Shown here piece after piece: positions 19,558 to 27,687 of a stretch of 64,000 bases of DNA. The translations under genes and the position numbers were made by a program. The notes below the pieces were generated by a model. It ran no database searches. It was given only the letters and a program-made list of their open reading frames with translations, and had not been told where the DNA came from. Source of the DNA: Streptococcus mitis (GTDB lineage: Bacteria > Bacillota > Bacilli > Lactobacillales > Streptococcaceae); contig NZ_CAMHZD010000003.1 in the NCBI RefSeq assembly GCF_946190065.1, positions 83,940 to 147,939 of the forward strand, given 5' to 3'. How positions within the stretch are numbered: position 1 is the first letter of the stretch; each line of letters opens with the position of its first letter.

Positions 19558-21250
19558 GGAACTTCACCCCCAACATCTCATGATTACTCTTACCAGCTGG
19601 TACCATTGGTAACACCTGTTCCTTACGAGAAATATCTACCTCGATTAGCATAGGAACATTCTCAGTGATGACTTCAAGGTCTTGAGCCAAGGTCTCAGGA
19701 TTGTCAAACTTATAGTTTTTAATGCCATAAGCTTGTGCCATCAATTGAAAATCAGGAAGAGTGTCGAAGACCGACTCTGACGTTCTACCTTCATAGAAGG
19801 ATTCCTGCCATTGGCGAACCATTCCAAGTGAGTGGTTGTTCAGCATAACCACCTTGATTGGCACCTTGTAAATGTTCAAAATAGCCAATTCCTGGTTAGT
19901 CATTTGGAAACCGCCATCCCCAACAAACAAGACTACTTCCTTATATGGGTTAGCAATTTTAGCTCCAATTGCTGCTGGAATTCCAAATCCCATCGTTCCC
20001 AAACCACCTGAAGTCACTAACTGACGTTCATTTTGGTAGGGATAATACTGAGCTGTCCACATTTGGTGTTGACCAACGTCTGTTACTACAATGGCATCCC
20101 CGTTCGTCAATTCACCAATGCGTTCAATAACGGCTTGAGGTTGAACCACACGCTCTTTCTTGTCATAAGAACGAACACGATTCTTGTCTTTAGTAACCTT
20201 CTCAATCCATTTCTCAGTATTGTTATGAACTGTTGGTTCCGCCAACAACATTTGCAAGGCCTTCTTAGCATCTCCAACTACTGGAATATCGGCACTGATA
20301 ATCTTGCCAATCTCAGCTGGGTCAATATCAATGTGAGCAACCTTAGCATTCTTAGCGAAGGTCTTAGGATTTCCTGTCAAGCGGTCATCAAAACGGCAAC
20401 CAATACTAATCATAAAGTCAGCTTCCGTCATGGCAATATTAGCTGCGAAAGATCCGTGCATGCCTCCCATTCCAAGGAAGAGTGGATGAGTTGTTGCAAT
20501 CGTACCTTGCCCCAAAAGACTGGTTACCACTGGAATCTGATAGCGTTCTGCAAATTCATTTAATTCTGCAGCAGCTTCAGCATAACTAATTCCACCACCA
20601 GCTAACAAGACTGGTTTTTTAGCCTTGGATAATTGCTTCAAGATTTTTTTGATTTGCATATCATTTGGCTCAAGAGTAGGCTGATAGCTTGGTAGGTTCA
20701 CTTCTGGTGAATAAATGAAGTCTGTTTCTAAAGCAGATACGTCTTTAGGTAGGTCAATGACAACTGGCCCTGGACGGCCTGTAGTTGCGATATGGACAGC
20801 TTCCGTAATGATACGAGGGATATCAGCTGTCTCACGAACTTGGTAATTGTACTTAGTGATTGGCATGGTAATTCCCACGATGTCTGCCTCCTGAAAGGCA
20901 TCTTTCCCAATCCCCGCTCGCGCCACCTGACCTGTAAAGACCAAAAGGGGAACGCTATCGCTCATGGCATCCGCAATCCCTGTAATAGCATTTGTTGCTC
21001 CTGGTCCACTAGTGACGACGGCAACACCCAACTTTCCAGTTGATTTGGCATAACCTTCAGCTTCATGCAAACAACCTTGCTCATGGCGTCCTAGAATGTG
21101 GCGAATGCCTTTAAAATTATATATCGCATCATAAAAAGGCAAGACCGCACCACCAGGATAACCAAAGATGGTATCAATTCCTAAATCACGAAGTGTTTCC
21201 AAAACTAGGTCCGACCCCGTCTTAGGAGATTCTAAACTGATTTTCTCCAT
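19550..21250 (-). CDS. ilvB: Acetolactate synthase large (catalytic) subunit
   Basis: A ThDP-, FAD- and Mg2+-dependent enzyme that condenses pyruvate with pyruvate or 2-oxobutanoate, the first common step of branched-chain synthesis. Its 566 residues contain FGYPGGAVLPFYDAIY with the ThDP-activating glutamate following in GRHEQGCLHEAEGYA (about 57), and the cofactor motif GDGGFQMTNQELAIL ending in NN (about 437-465). First gene of the ilv operon; it has its own promoter and a CodY-like box upstream. Confidence 0.97.
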   Translation of the reverse strand: MEKISLESPKTGSDLVLETLRDLGIDTIFGYPGGAVLPFYDAIYNFKGIRHILGRHEQGCLHEAEGYAKSTGKLGVAVVTSGPGATNAITGIADAMSDSVPLLVFTGQVARAGIGKDAFQEADIVGITMPITKYNYQVRETADIPRIITEAVHIATTGRPGPVVIDLPKDVSALETDFIYSPEVNLPSYQPTLEPNDMQIKKILKQLSKAKKPVLLAGGGISYAEAAAELNEFAERYQIPVVTSLLGQGTIATTHPLFLGMGGMHGSFAANIAMTEADFMISIGCRFDDRLTGNPKTFAKNAKVAHIDIDPAEIGKIISADIPVVGDAKKALQMLLAEPTVHNNTEKWIEKVTKDKNRVRSYDKKERVVQPQAVIERIGELTNGDAIVVTDVGQHQMWTAQYYPYQNERQLVTSGGLGTMGFGIPAAIGAKIANPYKEVVLFVGDGGFQMTNQELAILNIYKVPIKVVMLNNHSLGMVRQWQESFYEGRTSESVFDTLPDFQLMAQAYGIKNYKFDNPETLAQDLEVITENVPMLIEVDISRKEQVLPMVPAGKSNHEMLGVKFHA

Positions 21251-21288
21251 TGTTCCCCTTTCTCTTCTCTTAAAAATAACTTGTTACT

Positions 21289-21343
21289 ATCATACCATTT
21301 TTTCAAAATTTTTCAAGACAAAAGAAGAAATTTTCTGAATTTT
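21289..21343 (-). promoter_or_regulatory. ilvB promoter and CodY-like box
   Basis: The minus strand carries TTGAAA (21316-21311), a 16-base spacer and TGG-extended TATGAT (21294-21289). At 21329-21343, just upstream of the -35, AATTTTCTGAATTTT matches the CodY box AATTTTCWGAAAATT at 13 of 15 positions. Branched-chain genes are classic CodY targets, so repression by CodY-isoleucine/valine is likely but inferred. Confidence 0.6.
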
Positions 21344-21450
21344 CTATTTTAATGTTTATTTATGAATGTTATTTTTGTTTTTATTAAAAAGATACCGATT
21401 TCATTATTCGAAAAAGAAAAAAGAACTGATTTCTCAGTCCTTCATTAATC
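21344..21450. other. Spacer between ilvB promoter and fakA
   Basis: AT-rich. An inverted repeat AAAGAACTGATTT...TCAGTCCTT (about 21419-21443) followed by A residues on the plus-strand side may be the fakA terminator on the minus strand. No gene seen. Confidence 0.4.
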
Positions 21451-23118
21451 TTATTCTACACTAAATAGGTATGGGTAAACAGGTTGTTGACCTTGGTGAA
21501 TCTCGACTTCAACGTCTTCGAACTCTTCTGCAATTTCTTGAGCAATTTCATTGGCAAGTTCTTCGCTTCCGTCTTCACCGACATAGAATGTTACGATTTC
21601 ACTATCTTCATCCAACATATGTTTCAAGGTTTCAGTCAAGGTTTGGTGCATGTCAGGGTTTGACACGAGAATTTTCCCATCCACCATACCAAGATTATCA
21701 TTTTCATGAATTTCTAAGCCATCAATCGTTGTATCACGAACAGCTGTTGTGACGCTTCCGCTAACGACATCGCTAAGGGCTGCAGTCATACGCTCTTGGT
21801 TTTCTTCGATGGACTTGCTTGGATCAAAGGCAAGAAGACTAGTCAATCCTTGAGGAAGAGTACGAGCTTCCACCACTACTGCTGGTTGTTCCAAAACTTC
21901 TGCTGCAGATTGAGCTGCCATGAAGATATTCTTGTTGTTTGGCAAGAAGATAATGTTACGAGCATTGACCTGTTCAACAGCCTTAATAAAGTCTTCTGTT
22001 GAAGGGTTCATGGTTTGACCACCTTCGATAACATAATCCACGCCTTGAGAACGGAAGATATCTGCTAGGCCTTTACCAGCCACTACAGCAATCAAAGCAT
22101 ACTCTTTTTCTTCAGCTGGCTTGCTAACTTGAGCAGCTTCTTTTTCAACCTGTGCTTCGTGTTGGTTGCGCATATTGTCAACTTTTACCTTGACCAAGCT
22201 ACCATATTTGAGACCTTCTTGCATAACAAGTCCTGGATCTTCTGTATGGACATGGACTTTGACAATTTCATCATCATTGACAACAAGGAGAGAATCCCCA
22301 AGTTCATTCAAGTAGTTACGGAACTCGTCATAGTCAAAATCTTTGGCATAGGTTGGACCTTGCTTAAGGGCTACCATGATTTCAGTACAGTAACCAAATG
22401 TGATATCCTCAGTCGCCACATGACCAGCTACAGACTTATGGTGCTCTGCATTGATCATTTCACTCATGTTGGCAGGAGTGGCTACAAAGTCCTCAGATGC
22501 AATATATTCACCAGTAAGGGCTGAAAGGAAACCTTCGTAAATGAAGACCAGTCCTTGACCACCTGAGTCCACAACGCCAACTTCCTTCAATACTGGAAGC
22601 ATATCTGGCGTTTTAGCTAGAGCTGTTTTAGCACCTTCTAAAGCTGCGCGCATGACTTCAACAGCGTCATCTGTTTGCTCAGCCTTTTTCTTAGCACCGA
22701 TAGCAGCACCACGAGAAACTGTCAAAATCGTTCCTTCAACTGGCTTCATAACGGCCTTATAGGCAACTTCCACACCTGATTGGAAGGCAAAGGCCAAGTC
22801 TTGACCTGTTAACTCGTCTTTATCCTTGATGGCTTGTGAAAATCCACGGAAAAGCTGAGACGTAATAACACCTGAGTTTCCACGCGCACCCATCAAAAGA
22901 CCTTTGGCAAGAATACTCGCTACCTCGCCAACAGTAGAAGCTGGCTTATCAGCAACTTCCTTAGCACCATTTTCAATGGTCATTCCCATATTTGTACCAG
23001 TATCTCCATCTGGAACTGGAAAGACGTTTAATGAATTGACATATTCAGCTTGCTTATTCAAGCGAGTTGACGCAGCCTGCACCATTTCTTGAAATAAGCT
23101 AGTAGTAATTTTTGACAC
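21451..23118 (-). CDS. fakA: Fatty acid kinase catalytic subunit FakA (DAK2 domain, YloV)
   Basis: A 555-residue DAK2/YloV protein. In Firmicutes, FakA phosphorylates exogenous fatty acids bound to FakB proteins so they can enter phospholipid synthesis. The N-terminal DhaL-like domain shows VFPVPDGDTGTNMGMT (about 31-46), whose aspartates bind Mg-ATP, and GARGNSGVI (about 77). A linker and an EDD-like C-terminal part follow. It is 2 bases downstream of the Asp23-family gene, the conserved yloU-yloV pair, and both are read from upstream of rpmB's side on the minus strand. The kinase function is by family; no fakB is in the window. Confidence 0.9.
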   Translation of the reverse strand: MSKITTSLFQEMVQAASTRLNKQAEYVNSLNVFPVPDGDTGTNMGMTIENGAKEVADKPASTVGEVASILAKGLLMGARGNSGVITSQLFRGFSQAIKDKDELTGQDLAFAFQSGVEVAYKAVMKPVEGTILTVSRGAAIGAKKKAEQTDDAVEVMRAALEGAKTALAKTPDMLPVLKEVGVVDSGGQGLVFIYEGFLSALTGEYIASEDFVATPANMSEMINAEHHKSVAGHVATEDITFGYCTEIMVALKQGPTYAKDFDYDEFRNYLNELGDSLLVVNDDEIVKVHVHTEDPGLVMQEGLKYGSLVKVKVDNMRNQHEAQVEKEAAQVSKPAEEKEYALIAVVAGKGLADIFRSQGVDYVIEGGQTMNPSTEDFIKAVEQVNARNIIFLPNNKNIFMAAQSAAEVLEQPAVVVEARTLPQGLTSLLAFDPSKSIEENQERMTAALSDVVSGSVTTAVRDTTIDGLEIHENDNLGMVDGKILVSNPDMHQTLTETLKHMLDEDSEIVTFYVGEDGSEELANEIAQEIAEEFEDVEVEIHQGQQPVYPYLFSVE

Positions 23119-23120
23119 GG

Positions 23121-23486
23121 TTATTCTCCTACAACTTTGATATTTTGAATGTAGACATTTACAGTCTGAGCAGTAATTCCAAGTTGGTTTTCCAAACTAA
23201 AACGAACACGCTCTTGAATGTTTTTTGACACTTCGCTAATCTTTGTTCCGTAGCTCAACACGGTATATACATCAACTGCAATACTGCCATCTTCGGCCGC
23301 CTTTACGACGACACCTTTGGAATAATTTTCCTTACCTAGAAGGGCTTGGAAATTATCTTTGAGGGCATTTTTACTAGCCATACCGACCACACCAAAAATC
23401 TCAGTTGCTGCTCCACCTACGACGGTTGCAATCACTTCATCTGTTAGTTCGATTTGACCATCTTTTGTATTAATTTTTACAGTCAT
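23121..23486 (-). CDS. Asp23/Gls24 family protein (YloU-like)
   Basis: A 121-residue Asp23/Gls24 family member. It opens MTVKINTKDGQIELTDEVIA and carries the alternating hydrophobic pattern GSIAVDVYTVLSYGTKISEV typical of the family. Some members affect envelope stress tolerance or anchor at the membrane; the role of this YloU-type protein is not settled. It stands 2 bases ahead of fakA, a conserved gene pair that suggests a shared role in lipid or envelope homeostasis. Confidence 0.9.
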   Translation of the reverse strand: MTVKINTKDGQIELTDEVIATVVGGAATEIFGVVGMASKNALKDNFQALLGKENYSKGVVVKAAEDGSIAVDVYTVLSYGTKISEVSKNIQERVRFSLENQLGITAQTVNVYIQNIKVVGE

Positions 23487-23605
23487 CCTTTTTACCTCAA
23501 CTAGTTGATACTCTATTTTATCATATTTCAGCCCAAGTGTAAAAGCAGAATACTGTATCAGCGGATATTTACTCTATTTTTCAAATGATTTTATATCTAC
23601 AGTAA

Positions 23606-23636
23606 AAGAAAAAAGACCCTAAGGTCTCCTTACTTT
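23606..23636 (-). terminator. rpmB terminator
   Basis: AGACC / GGTCT (23614-23618 with 23623-23627) flanked by an A run on the plus strand, immediately after the rpmB stop in minus orientation. Confidence 0.7.
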
Positions 23637-23641
23637 TATTA

Positions 23642-23830
23642 TTAAACGCGTTCAACTTTACCTGATTTCAAAGCACGAGCTGAAGCCCAAACTTTTTTAG
23701 GTTTACCATCGATAAGAACAGTAACTTTTTGAAGGTTTGGTTTTACGGCACGTTTTGTTTGGTTCATCGCGTGTGAACGGTTGTTTCCTGATACAGTCTT
23801 ACGACCTGTAAAGTAACATACTTTAGCCAT
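23642..23830 (-). CDS. rpmB: 50S ribosomal protein L28
   Basis: A 62-residue ribosomal protein of the large subunit. It begins [20 protein letters not shown] and continues with the basic [14 protein letters not shown] segment, ending [10 protein letters not shown], all typical of bacterial L28. It contains a single cysteine, so it is the C-minus (zinc-free) type. It is monocistronic: a terminator follows directly. The region upstream (23831-23936) holds an inverted repeat ATGTG...CACAT in the leader, of unknown importance. Confidence 0.96.
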   Translation of the reverse strand: MAKVCYFTGRKTVSGNNRSHAMNQTKRAVKPNLQKVTVLIDGKPKKVWASARALKSGKVERV

Positions 23831-23936
23831 TTGTGTTTTCCTCCTATTAGATCTAATATAGCGGATGTGCTAGCACCACATACTGTACTATGTTATCACA
23901 CTTTCTTCATTTTTGCAAGGGAATTGGAAGATTTTT

Positions 23937-24611
23937 TTATTTAACGTAGACAATTCCCAACTTCCCAAAGGCCACATCTCCACGGATAATCAAGGTTTTG
24001 CTGGTTGGCGCTAGAGGAGTATCTGCCTTGGCTACGCCACAGAAAGTTTCTACCTTTAAATCAACTCCCCAATGTTGGGGAACATAGATAACTGCATTCC
24101 CAAAACCGACTTCCACTTTCAGAGTTGCGCTATCTCCCAACATCTCTGCATTGTCATAATAGATTTTGGCATTTCCAAAACCAACTTCTACTTGGTCGTC
24201 TACCAATTCTTGATTTTGCTTGTAGAAAGTCCCAGTCCCAAAAGCAACTTCCTTATCTATAAGAATGGTCTTTTTACCATCATACCACCATTTTTTCCCA
24301 TTCCAAGTTCTGTTAGAATGAGTGAGTGCGCTGACACCCATTACGATTAAAATACTTGCCCAGAACAATGACTGATTAGGAATTGGTAAAATGCCATAAA
24401 AGTGGTTAGCAATCATTAAGGCTACTAGAGCTGTAAAAGAGGCTGAAGTCAAGTGACGACGCAACAAAGCTCCAACTGATTGATAGGCAAAAAATGCAAT
24501 ACCAAGCAAGGGCCAAATTTGCCCACCGAATGAAGGGATTCCAAAATTTCCTTGTAATAATATTAAAGCTGCCAATACTAGCAACACAATACCAAATGCT
24601 TTCTTTTTCAT
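23937..24611 (-). CDS. LiaF-like membrane protein paired with LytTR regulator
   Basis: A 224-residue protein. About four membrane segments occupy the first 110 residues (GIVLLVLAALILLQG, IWPLLGIAFFAYQSVG and others). The C-terminal half has repeated beta-strand units (VEVGFGNAKIYYDNA, VEVGFGNAVIYVP), the LiaF C-terminal/DUF1707-related fold. LiaF proteins restrain envelope-stress signalling. Here it starts 4 bases after a LytTR regulator gene rather than in a LiaFSR operon. In streptococcal LytTR systems (HdrRM, BrsRM) a membrane partner inhibits the regulator, so an anti-activator role is plausible but inferred. Confidence 0.8.
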   Translation of the reverse strand: MKKKAFGIVLLVLAALILLQGNFGIPSFGGQIWPLLGIAFFAYQSVGALLRRHLTSASFTALVALMIANHFYGILPIPNQSLFWASILIVMGVSALTHSNRTWNGKKWWYDGKKTILIDKEVAFGTGTFYKQNQELVDDQVEVGFGNAKIYYDNAEMLGDSATLKVEVGFGNAVIYVPQHWGVDLKVETFCGVAKADTPLAPTSKTLIIRGDVAFGKLGIVYVK

Positions 24612-24615
24612 GTTC

Positions 24616-25062
24616 TTACCTCATGTTTCTTAGATTTTCTTTTAGGAGGGATTGGTAATGCCGTGAGACATGAACCTCCTTGTGGGTTTGATAAAAGGAA
24701 ATGGTGCCCGTTCCTGAAAAGGACTTGTCAACCGAGTAAACTTGCCGAATATTAGCGATCGTTGACTTGGATACCCGACTAAAATAGCGAGGAAGGATAG
24801 CCTCTAACTCATAGAGTTTAAGCCGAACCTCGTAGGCATCTTTCTGGGTATGGGCATAAATCTTGCTACCTTCCGTCTCAAAGAAGAGAATTTCCGATAA
24901 GTCCAGATAATATTCACCTGTCCCCTTGTAAAAAATCAACCTAGGAGACTTGGACTCTTGCAAGAGACGCTGCAAATCCGCAATCTCATCTGTCAAAGCC
25001 GCTGCCTTGATGACAATTTCAGTTTCCTCTACATTACTGTCAATTTCGATTCGTAACTTCAT
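24616..25062 (-). CDS. LytTR-family DNA-binding regulator
   Basis: A 148-residue transcription regulator with a short N-terminal region and a C-terminal LytTR domain (about 50-148). Domain landmarks are YLDLSEILFFETEGSKIYAH, the LPRYFSRVSKSTIANIRQV segment and the terminal VSRHYQSLLKENLR. It lacks a receiver domain, as in stand-alone LytTR systems of streptococci. The LiaF-like gene follows after 4 bases. A near-consensus promoter and a 21-bp-spaced direct repeat lie directly upstream, suggesting positive autoregulation. Targets elsewhere cannot be known from this window. Confidence 0.88.
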   Translation of the reverse strand: MKLRIEIDSNVEETEIVIKAAALTDEIADLQRLLQESKSPRLIFYKGTGEYYLDLSEILFFETEGSKIYAHTQKDAYEVRLKLYELEAILPRYFSRVSKSTIANIRQVYSVDKSFSGTGTISFYQTHKEVHVSRHYQSLLKENLRNMR

Positions 25063-25082
25063 TCCATCTCCTTTCTGACTCT

Positions 25083-25152
25083 ACTATATCAAAGGGAAAA
25101 TAAGAAAACAAGAGCAAAAAAGCAAGTGGTTACTTTAGACTCGTAAGTGGTT
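25083..25152 (-). promoter_or_regulatory. Promoter and LytTR-type direct repeats
   Basis: Minus strand: AACCACTT at 25152-25145 and again at 25131-25124, 21 bp apart (two helical turns). TTGTTT (25111-25106), a 17-base spacer and TATAGT (25088-25083) follow. Phased direct repeats with about 13 bp between them upstream of -35 fit the binding mode of LytTR proteins. Confidence 0.65.
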
Positions 25153-25175
25153 GTGGGATCACCTTAACTTACAGG

Positions 25176-25694
25176 TCAACATAGAAAGAAAATCACACCC
25201 CACACAAGAGCACAAATATAACCAACTACTACATCCTTTGGAAAATGCACTCCACCTAAGACTCTCACTAGACCTAGGAAGGCTGATAATATCAAACAAA
25301 TCATCCCCATAGTTAGACTAGCATGCAAGCAAGCCATGGAAATAATGGTTGCTGAAAAGACATGACGACTAGGCATAGACTGACCAGGACTATCTCTGTC
25401 AAGCAAGGGTTTAATATCCCATTCCTCATAAGGCCTAGGGGCATTGATTTTCTTACGAAGAAAGGACAAAATCACAAAATCTGATGCAGGGATAAACACA
25501 TAGATCAAGACCTGTTTTCCAAGTCCTTGTTGGAGATAGGTAGTTGCTAACAAGGTTAGATAAATCATAGGCATAACTGCTGTCATAAACCGATTGAAAG
25601 ATCTTAACAAGCTCAGAAGAAAGGGCTTATTTCCAATGTTACCAGCAATGTGGTCATACCATTCTTGATAATTTTTCATATATTTTCTCATCAC
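25176..25694 (-). CDS. PAP2 family membrane phosphatase
   Basis: A 172-residue type 2 phosphatidic-acid phosphatase-like protein with about five membrane helices. The three active-site blocks are KKINAPRPYE (about 86), SMPSRHVFSATII (about 107) and RVLGGVHFPKDVVVG (about 144), which supply the catalytic histidines. Substrates in bacteria are lipid phosphates such as undecaprenyl-PP or phosphatidylglycerol phosphate; this one is not assigned. The start is uncertain: an ATG at 25691, a GTG at 25694 and an ATG at 25679 are in frame and none has a clear ribosome site. A BOX element sits immediately upstream. Confidence 0.85.
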   Translation of the reverse strand: MMRKYMKNYQEWYDHIAGNIGNKPFLLSLLRSFNRFMTAVMPMIYLTLLATTYLQQGLGKQVLIYVFIPASDFVILSFLRKKINAPRPYEEWDIKPLLDRDSPGQSMPSRHVFSATIISMACLHASLTMGMICLILSAFLGLVRVLGGVHFPKDVVVGYICALVWGVIFFLC

Positions 25695-25706
25695 TTACTC
25701 AAATTT

Positions 25707-25859
25707 TATACTCAATGAAAATCCAAGAGCAAACTAGGAAGCTAGCCGCAGACTGCTCAAAGCACTGCTTTGAGGTTGTGGATAGGACTGACAAAGTCAG
25801 TAACCATACCTACGACAAGGCGAAGCTGACGCTGTTTGAAAAGATTTTCGAAGAGTATT
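25707..25859 (+). repeat. BOX element upstream of the PAP2 gene
   Basis: It starts TATACTCAATGAAAATCCAA and ends AAGATTTTCGAAGAGTATT. It includes the boxC-like stretch ACTGACAAAGTCAGTAACCA. About 153 bp, the longest BOX copy here. Confidence 0.9.
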
Positions 25860-25896
25860 GCTTGCAGGGAAGCACTTGCCTTCTAGTATAGTGCAG

Positions 25897-25924
25897 AAAA
25901 AGAAGGCCGTCAAGCCTTCTTTCG
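25897..25924 (-). terminator. Terminator of ABC exporter operon
   Basis: Stem AGAAGGC / GCCTTCT (25901-25907 with 25914-25920) with an A run on the plus strand, giving a U run to the minus-strand transcript just past the second exporter gene. Confidence 0.85.
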
Positions 25925-25926
25925 AT

Positions 25927-27687
25927 TTATTCTTCTGCTTCGTCTTCTGTAAATTGACTGTTGTAGAGGTCAGCGTAGAAACCAGCTTGCATCATTAGCT
26001 CGTCATGATTTCCTTGCTCGATGATATTGCCATCTTTCATAACCAGAATAAGATCAGCATTACGGATGGTTGACAAGCGGTGAGCGATGACAAAGGAAGT
26101 TCTGCCCTCCATCAAACGATCCATAGCTTTCTGAATCAATTCCTCTGTACGGGTATCAACAGAAGAAGTCGCCTCATCTAGGATTAGGAGTGGCGCATCT
26201 TTTAACAAAGCACGAGCAATAGTTAAGAGTTGTTTTTGCCCGACAGACAAGGTAACTGTATCATCCAAGACGGTATCGTAACCATCTGGTAGAGTCATGA
26301 TAAAGTGGTGAATCCCTACAGCCTTGCTGGCTTCAATCACACTCTCATCACTAATCCCCTTTTGGTTATAGATGAGATTATCTCGGATAGTACCTTCAAA
26401 GAGCCAAGTATCCTGCAAGACCATTGAAAAGGCATCGTGTACTTCCGAACGCTTCATCTCCTTGGTATCCACACCATCGATGCGGATACTTCCCTTATCA
26501 ATCTCATAGAACTTCATCAAAAGATTGACAATGGTTGTCTTACCAGCTCCGGTCGGTCCGACAATGGCAACCTTTTGACCTGCATGAGCAGTCGCAGAAA
26601 AGTCATGGATGATGGTTCGCTCTGGTGTGTAACCAAAAGAGACTCGATCAAAGACTACTTGACCTTTCATATCGCTCAATTGTCTTTCTTTATGGGATTC
26701 GTCTTCCATTTCCTCTTCAGCTAGGAATTCGAAGACACGTCCCATGGCTGCACTAGCCTGCTGAAGACTAGTAATCCCTTGGGCAATTTGTGAAAGAGGC
26801 TGAGAAAAGATACGAACGTAGGCCATAAAGGCAACGATAATCCCGATACTGATGTGCCCATTTAAGGCCAAGGCTGCACCAACAATAATCACCAAGGCAT
26901 AGCTAAAGTTCCCAATGAACATCATAATCGGCATCATAATCCCTGAAATAAATTGAGATTTCCAGATACTATCATACAGACGATTGTTTAATTTCGCAAA
27001 CTCTTCTTTCGTACTCTCGATGGCATTGTAACTGGTCACCACATTATGGCCAGAGTACATTTCCTCCACATAGCCATTGACAGTTGCCAAATCCTGTTGC
27101 TGACTCTTAAAAAAGCCCTGCGATTTGCCCATAAAGACGGATACGAAGGCAAAGCCAACAAGAGTTGACACAACCGTCACCAAGGCTAAAATCCAGTTCA
27201 TCCCAAACATGGTCACCAAGACTGCCACGACCAATAAAGTGGATGAAAGAACTGTTCCCAGACTTTGATTGAGGGATTGGGCTGCAGTGTCAACGTCATT
27301 GGTTACACGAGACAAGGTATCTCCTTGAGAGTGTCCATCAAAATATCTCAATGGTAGGCGATTAATTTTCTCTGCAATGGCTGTTCTTAAACGCTCTGAA
27401 AAACGTTGAATAGCTGTTGTAAACAGAAATGCCTGTAAATAATTTGATAGAAGTCCGATCACATAAATCACGGCTAAAAAACCACCAATAGCTGCAACCG
27501 CCGCGACATCCACACTGGTTTCCAGACCACTGGCAATGATATTGGTCATCTCCTTTATACGGGTTGGGCCATAAACAGTAATGATATTGGATACGATTGT
27601 TGCTAGAAAGGCAATCAAAAGGGCAAACTGGAGACCTGCAAGATAGGGTTTACTCTGTTTCCAAAGAGACATTTTCTTATTTTCCAT
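25927..27687 (-). CDS. Heterodimeric ABC exporter subunit (consensus ATPase site)
   Basis: A 586-residue half-transporter: six membrane helices (about 1-310), then an ATPase domain with Walker A GPTGAGKTT (about 378), signature LSVGQKQ and Walker B LLILDEATSSVD. The ATG at 27687 (MENKKMSLW) is chosen because GGAGG lies 9 bases ahead; an in-frame start at 27723 is within the previous gene and lacks a site. It overlaps the partner gene by 11 bases. Its catalytic glutamate is intact, whereas the partner's is changed, as in LmrCD-type exporters. Drug, peptide or lipid export is likely; the substrate is unknown. Confidence 0.92.
   Translation of the reverse strand: MENKKMSLWKQSKPYLAGLQFALLIAFLATIVSNIITVYGPTRIKEMTNIIASGLETSVDVAAVAAIGGFLAVIYVIGLLSNYLQAFLFTTAIQRFSERLRTAIAEKINRLPLRYFDGHSQGDTLSRVTNDVDTAAQSLNQSLGTVLSSTLLVVAVLVTMFGMNWILALVTVVSTLVGFAFVSVFMGKSQGFFKSQQQDLATVNGYVEEMYSGHNVVTSYNAIESTKEEFAKLNNRLYDSIWKSQFISGIMMPIMMFIGNFSYALVIIVGAALALNGHISIGIIVAFMAYVRIFSQPLSQIAQGITSLQQASAAMGRVFEFLAEEEMEDESHKERQLSDMKGQVVFDRVSFGYTPERTIIHDFSATAHAGQKVAIVGPTGAGKTTIVNLLMKFYEIDKGSIRIDGVDTKEMKRSEVHDAFSMVLQDTWLFEGTIRDNLIYNQKGISDESVIEASKAVGIHHFIMTLPDGYDTVLDDTVTLSVGQKQLLTIARALLKDAPLLILDEATSSVDTRTEELIQKAMDRLMEGRTSFVIAHRLSTIRNADLILVMKDGNIIEQGNHDELMMQAGFYADLYNSQFTEDEAEE

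Noticed and set aside
21251-21450. T-box or leader-peptide attenuator upstream of ilvB
   Set aside because: The leader is under 40 bases, with no T-box motif or Leu/Ile/Val-rich leader ORF.
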